The position numbers were made by a program, and so were the translations under genes. A DNA stretch of 23,116 bases. Origin: an uncultured Bacilli bacterium. GTDB taxonomy: Bacteria; Bacillota_I; Bacilli_A; RF39; UBA660. Where the stretch lies: contig CANQFF010000010.1 in the NCBI GenBank assembly GCA_947598345.1, forward strand, positions 1 to 23,116. The letters run 5' to 3'. The notes beneath the pieces were generated by a model that saw only the letters and a list, made by a program, of their open reading frames with translations, searched no databases and was not told the origin of the DNA. Shown one piece after another: positions 22,912 through 23,116 of this stretch (positions are counted from its first letter, which is position 1; each line of letters begins with the position of its first letter).

Positions 22912-23116
22912 ATGAAAATAACGTCAGTTAATGTTCACAAAAAAAATGATGATACTAGAATGAAAGGAATAGCATCTGTTCTATTAGATGATTGCTTTGT
23001 AATTCGCGACATAAGAATTATAGAGGGTAAAGATGGATTATTTATCGCAATGCCAAGTAGAAAAAATGCAGATGGTGAATATCACGATATAGCTCATCCA
23101 ATCAATGCTGAAACTA
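22912..23116 (+). CDS. spoVG: SpoVG, partial (5' end)
   Basis: The first 68 codons are present and the gene runs off the right edge. The residues MKITSVNVHKK, RMKGIASVLLDDCFVIRDI, GLFIAMPSRK and DIAHPIN match SpoVG closely along its whole available length. SpoVG is a small site-specific nucleic-acid-binding regulator widespread in Bacillota and not restricted to spore formers, so its presence does not prove sporulation. It has its own promoter and a very strong Shine-Dalgarno (22896-22908). Confidence 0.95.
   Translation, partial: MKITSVNVHKKNDDTRMKGIASVLLDDCFVIRDIRIIEGKDGLFIAMPSRKNADGEYHDIAHPINAET

Noticed and set aside
1..23116. CRISPR array, tRNA, rRNA, insertion sequence or attachment sites
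   Set aside because: I looked for regularly spaced repeats, tRNA-like cloverleaf ends, transposase motifs and flanking direct repeats around the T4SS locus and saw none.

Overview
The window is very AT-rich DNA with long runs of same-strand genes, Shine-Dalgarno sites and sigma-A-type promoters, and it carries rnr, smpB and spoVG. This fits a low-GC member of the Bacillota, plausibly an uncultured gut-type Bacilli/Erysipelotrichia/RF39-like lineage (the lineage is an inference). All recognised genes are on the + strand. There is no gene-free stretch longer than about 120 bases apart from the first 171 bases, which hold a possible gene tail (2-55) and a strong promoter. None of the 23 complete genes ends in TGA (12 TAA, 11 TAG), and the Trp codons I checked are TGG.

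Region 1 (172-17540) is a type IV secretion (T4SS)-like locus, laid out as four transcription units by the promoters I can see. Unit 1 (172-2143) encodes two paralogous TadE-like bitopic proteins and a TadZ/CpaE-like protein with a decayed P-loop. Unit 2 (2224-5189) encodes three VirB2-like pilins with signal peptides, then a membrane-anchored pilin-like surface protein. Unit 3 (5244-5633) is a fourth VirB2-like pilin alone between a consensus promoter and a strong terminator, so it is probably the major subunit. Unit 4 (5723-17540) encodes the machine: a VirB6/TrbL-like channel protein, a PrgI/VirB3-like protein, VirB4 split into two overlapping genes, a membrane protein with a C39-like peptidase domain, a lipoprotein with a second membrane anchor, an M23 + GH73-like wall hydrolase, two small VirB8-like bitopic proteins and a VirD4/TraG coupling ATPase. 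No relaxase, integrase, origin or partition gene is visible.

Region 2 (17596-23116) is ordinary chromosome: a single-domain rhodanese, RNase R (rnr), two tandem CapA-family metallophosphatase-like proteins lying between rnr and smpB, then smpB and the beginning of spoVG, which runs off the window. The T4SS-like locus is therefore fixed next to core genes.

Working model: VirB4 and VirD4 power a VirB6/B3/B8-like membrane complex. The hydrolases open the wall. The Cys-rich VirB2-like proteins form a surface pilus whose minor subunits are mosaics of one another, and the Tad-like proteins may localise or prime it. Whether it moves DNA, proteins or only serves as an adhesive pilus cannot be decided from this sequence.
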